This document shows positions 49,627 to 49,846 of a DNA stretch of 49,846 nt, in pieces. The DNA comes from Gemmatimonadota bacterium (GTDB lineage: Bacteria; Gemmatimonadota; Gemmatimonadetes; Longimicrobiales; Gaopeijiaceae). The stretch spans positions 1-49,846 of the forward strand of contig QJYK01000337.1 of the NCBI GenBank assembly GCA_003248075.1, in the 5' to 3' direction. The notes beneath the pieces were generated by a model, which saw only the letters and a list, made by a program, of their open reading frames with translations, made no database searches and was not told the origin of the DNA. The position numbers and the translations under genes were made by a program. Every line of letters starts with the position of its first letter. The first letter of the stretch is position 1.

Positions 49627-49846
49627 ATGAAGATCGCCGTCCTCATGGGGGGCAGGTCCGACGAACGCGATGTGTCCCTGTCTTCGGGGGCGCAGGTGGC
49701 GCGGGCGCTGCGTCGGGCAGGACACGAGGTGGTCGCGGTCGACACCGTGCACGGCGCCCTCGCTTCTGCCGACGAGCAGCGCCTGCTCACCGAGGGCGTG
49801 CGGGCATCGCCGCCTCCCGCGGGATCCCTCGGTGTGCTCCACGAGG
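49627..49846 (+). CDS. ddl: D-alanine--D-alanine ligase, N-terminal part (cut by window end)
   Basis: The first 73 residues of a cytoplasmic ATP-grasp ligase that makes the D-Ala-D-Ala dipeptide for peptidoglycan. The start [21 protein letters not shown] is the family's diagnostic N-terminus, with the Glu that positions the first D-alanine. The remainder, with the ATP-binding and catalytic parts, is beyond the window. Ribosome site is weak (GAG). It probably follows cbs on one transcript. Confidence 0.9.
   Translation, partial: MKIAVLMGGRSDERDVSLSSGAQVARALRRAGHEVVAVDTVHGALASADEQRLLTEGVRASPPPAGSLGVLHE

Noticed and set aside
1-49846. Mobile elements, prophage, CRISPR arrays, toxin-antitoxin or restriction genes
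   Set aside because: No transposase, integrase, short regularly spaced repeats or defence-type domains were recognised on either strand.

Overview
This 49.8-kb, high-GC, almost fully coding window shows no transposase, phage gene, CRISPR array, rRNA or tRNA. The gene content looks like ordinary chromosome of a Gram-negative, outer-membrane-bearing bacterium. The best guess is Gemmatimonadota (an inference from family content, not a computed placement). The pointers are a PadR plus duplicated-permease (ADOP-type) ABC pair, an STN-domain TonB receptor controlled by a FecI/FecR pair, many exported peptidases (M14, M28, four M16), three ECF sigma/anti-sigma modules and SPOR/TonB-C/DUF4097 envelope proteins.

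Layout. 1-9.4 kb: the end of an ABC ATPase gene, a YkgJ-type cysteine-cluster protein, an exported M14 carboxypeptidase, a saccharopine dehydrogenase-like enzyme on the minus strand (apparently with a CTG start), then an operon of VIT/vWA protein, ECF sigma factor and anti-sigma factor, and an M28 aminopeptidase. 9.4-17.5 kb: a STAS-like small protein diverging from a short exported protein of unknown function, a nitroreductase, a GCS2-ligase/CBS-domain protein overlapping an AspA/AstE-type deacylase with a SRAP protein next to it, and a minus-strand pair of MscS channel and Ycf46-like AAA ATPase. 17.6-24.9 kb: FecI-FecR-TonB receptor with overlapping genes, then PadR and its ABC permease behind a TATAGC-repeat operator. 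24.9-28.6 kb: an aminotransferase and, divergent from it, a membrane TPR gene broken by five apparent one-base deletions, all in G/C runs.

28.7-36.7 kb: a tightly packed series of gpmI, a TPR protein and four M16 peptidase-family genes that alternate catalytic and inactive subunits; the first pair is exported and the second is not. 36.8-40.9 kb: a Nudix hydrolase, then a third ECF sigma/anti-sigma pair overlapping holA and a SPOR protein; a sigma-54-like promoter precedes this group. 40.9-49.8 kb: DUF302 protein, SLC12-type transporter, mutS, a lipoprotein with a TonB C-terminal domain, a DUF4097 protein, a 445-base gap holding a diverged inverted repeat, cystathionine beta-synthase, and the start of a D-Ala-D-Ala ligase gene.

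The genes most likely to work together are those whose stop and start codons overlap: 6.07 kb (vWA/sigma/anti-sigma), 13.2 kb (ligase/deacylase), 18-19 kb (FecI/FecR/receptor), 22.2 kb (PadR/permease), 30.3-36.7 kb (TPR/M16 group) and 39-40 kb (anti-sigma/holA/SPOR). Nothing seen amounts to a clearly new defence or mobile system. The strongest leads are the M16 quartet, the ligase-deacylase pair, the sigma-54-like site ahead of an ECF operon that contains holA, the PadR operator, the inverted repeat at 47.8-48.1 kb and the multiply frameshifted gene.
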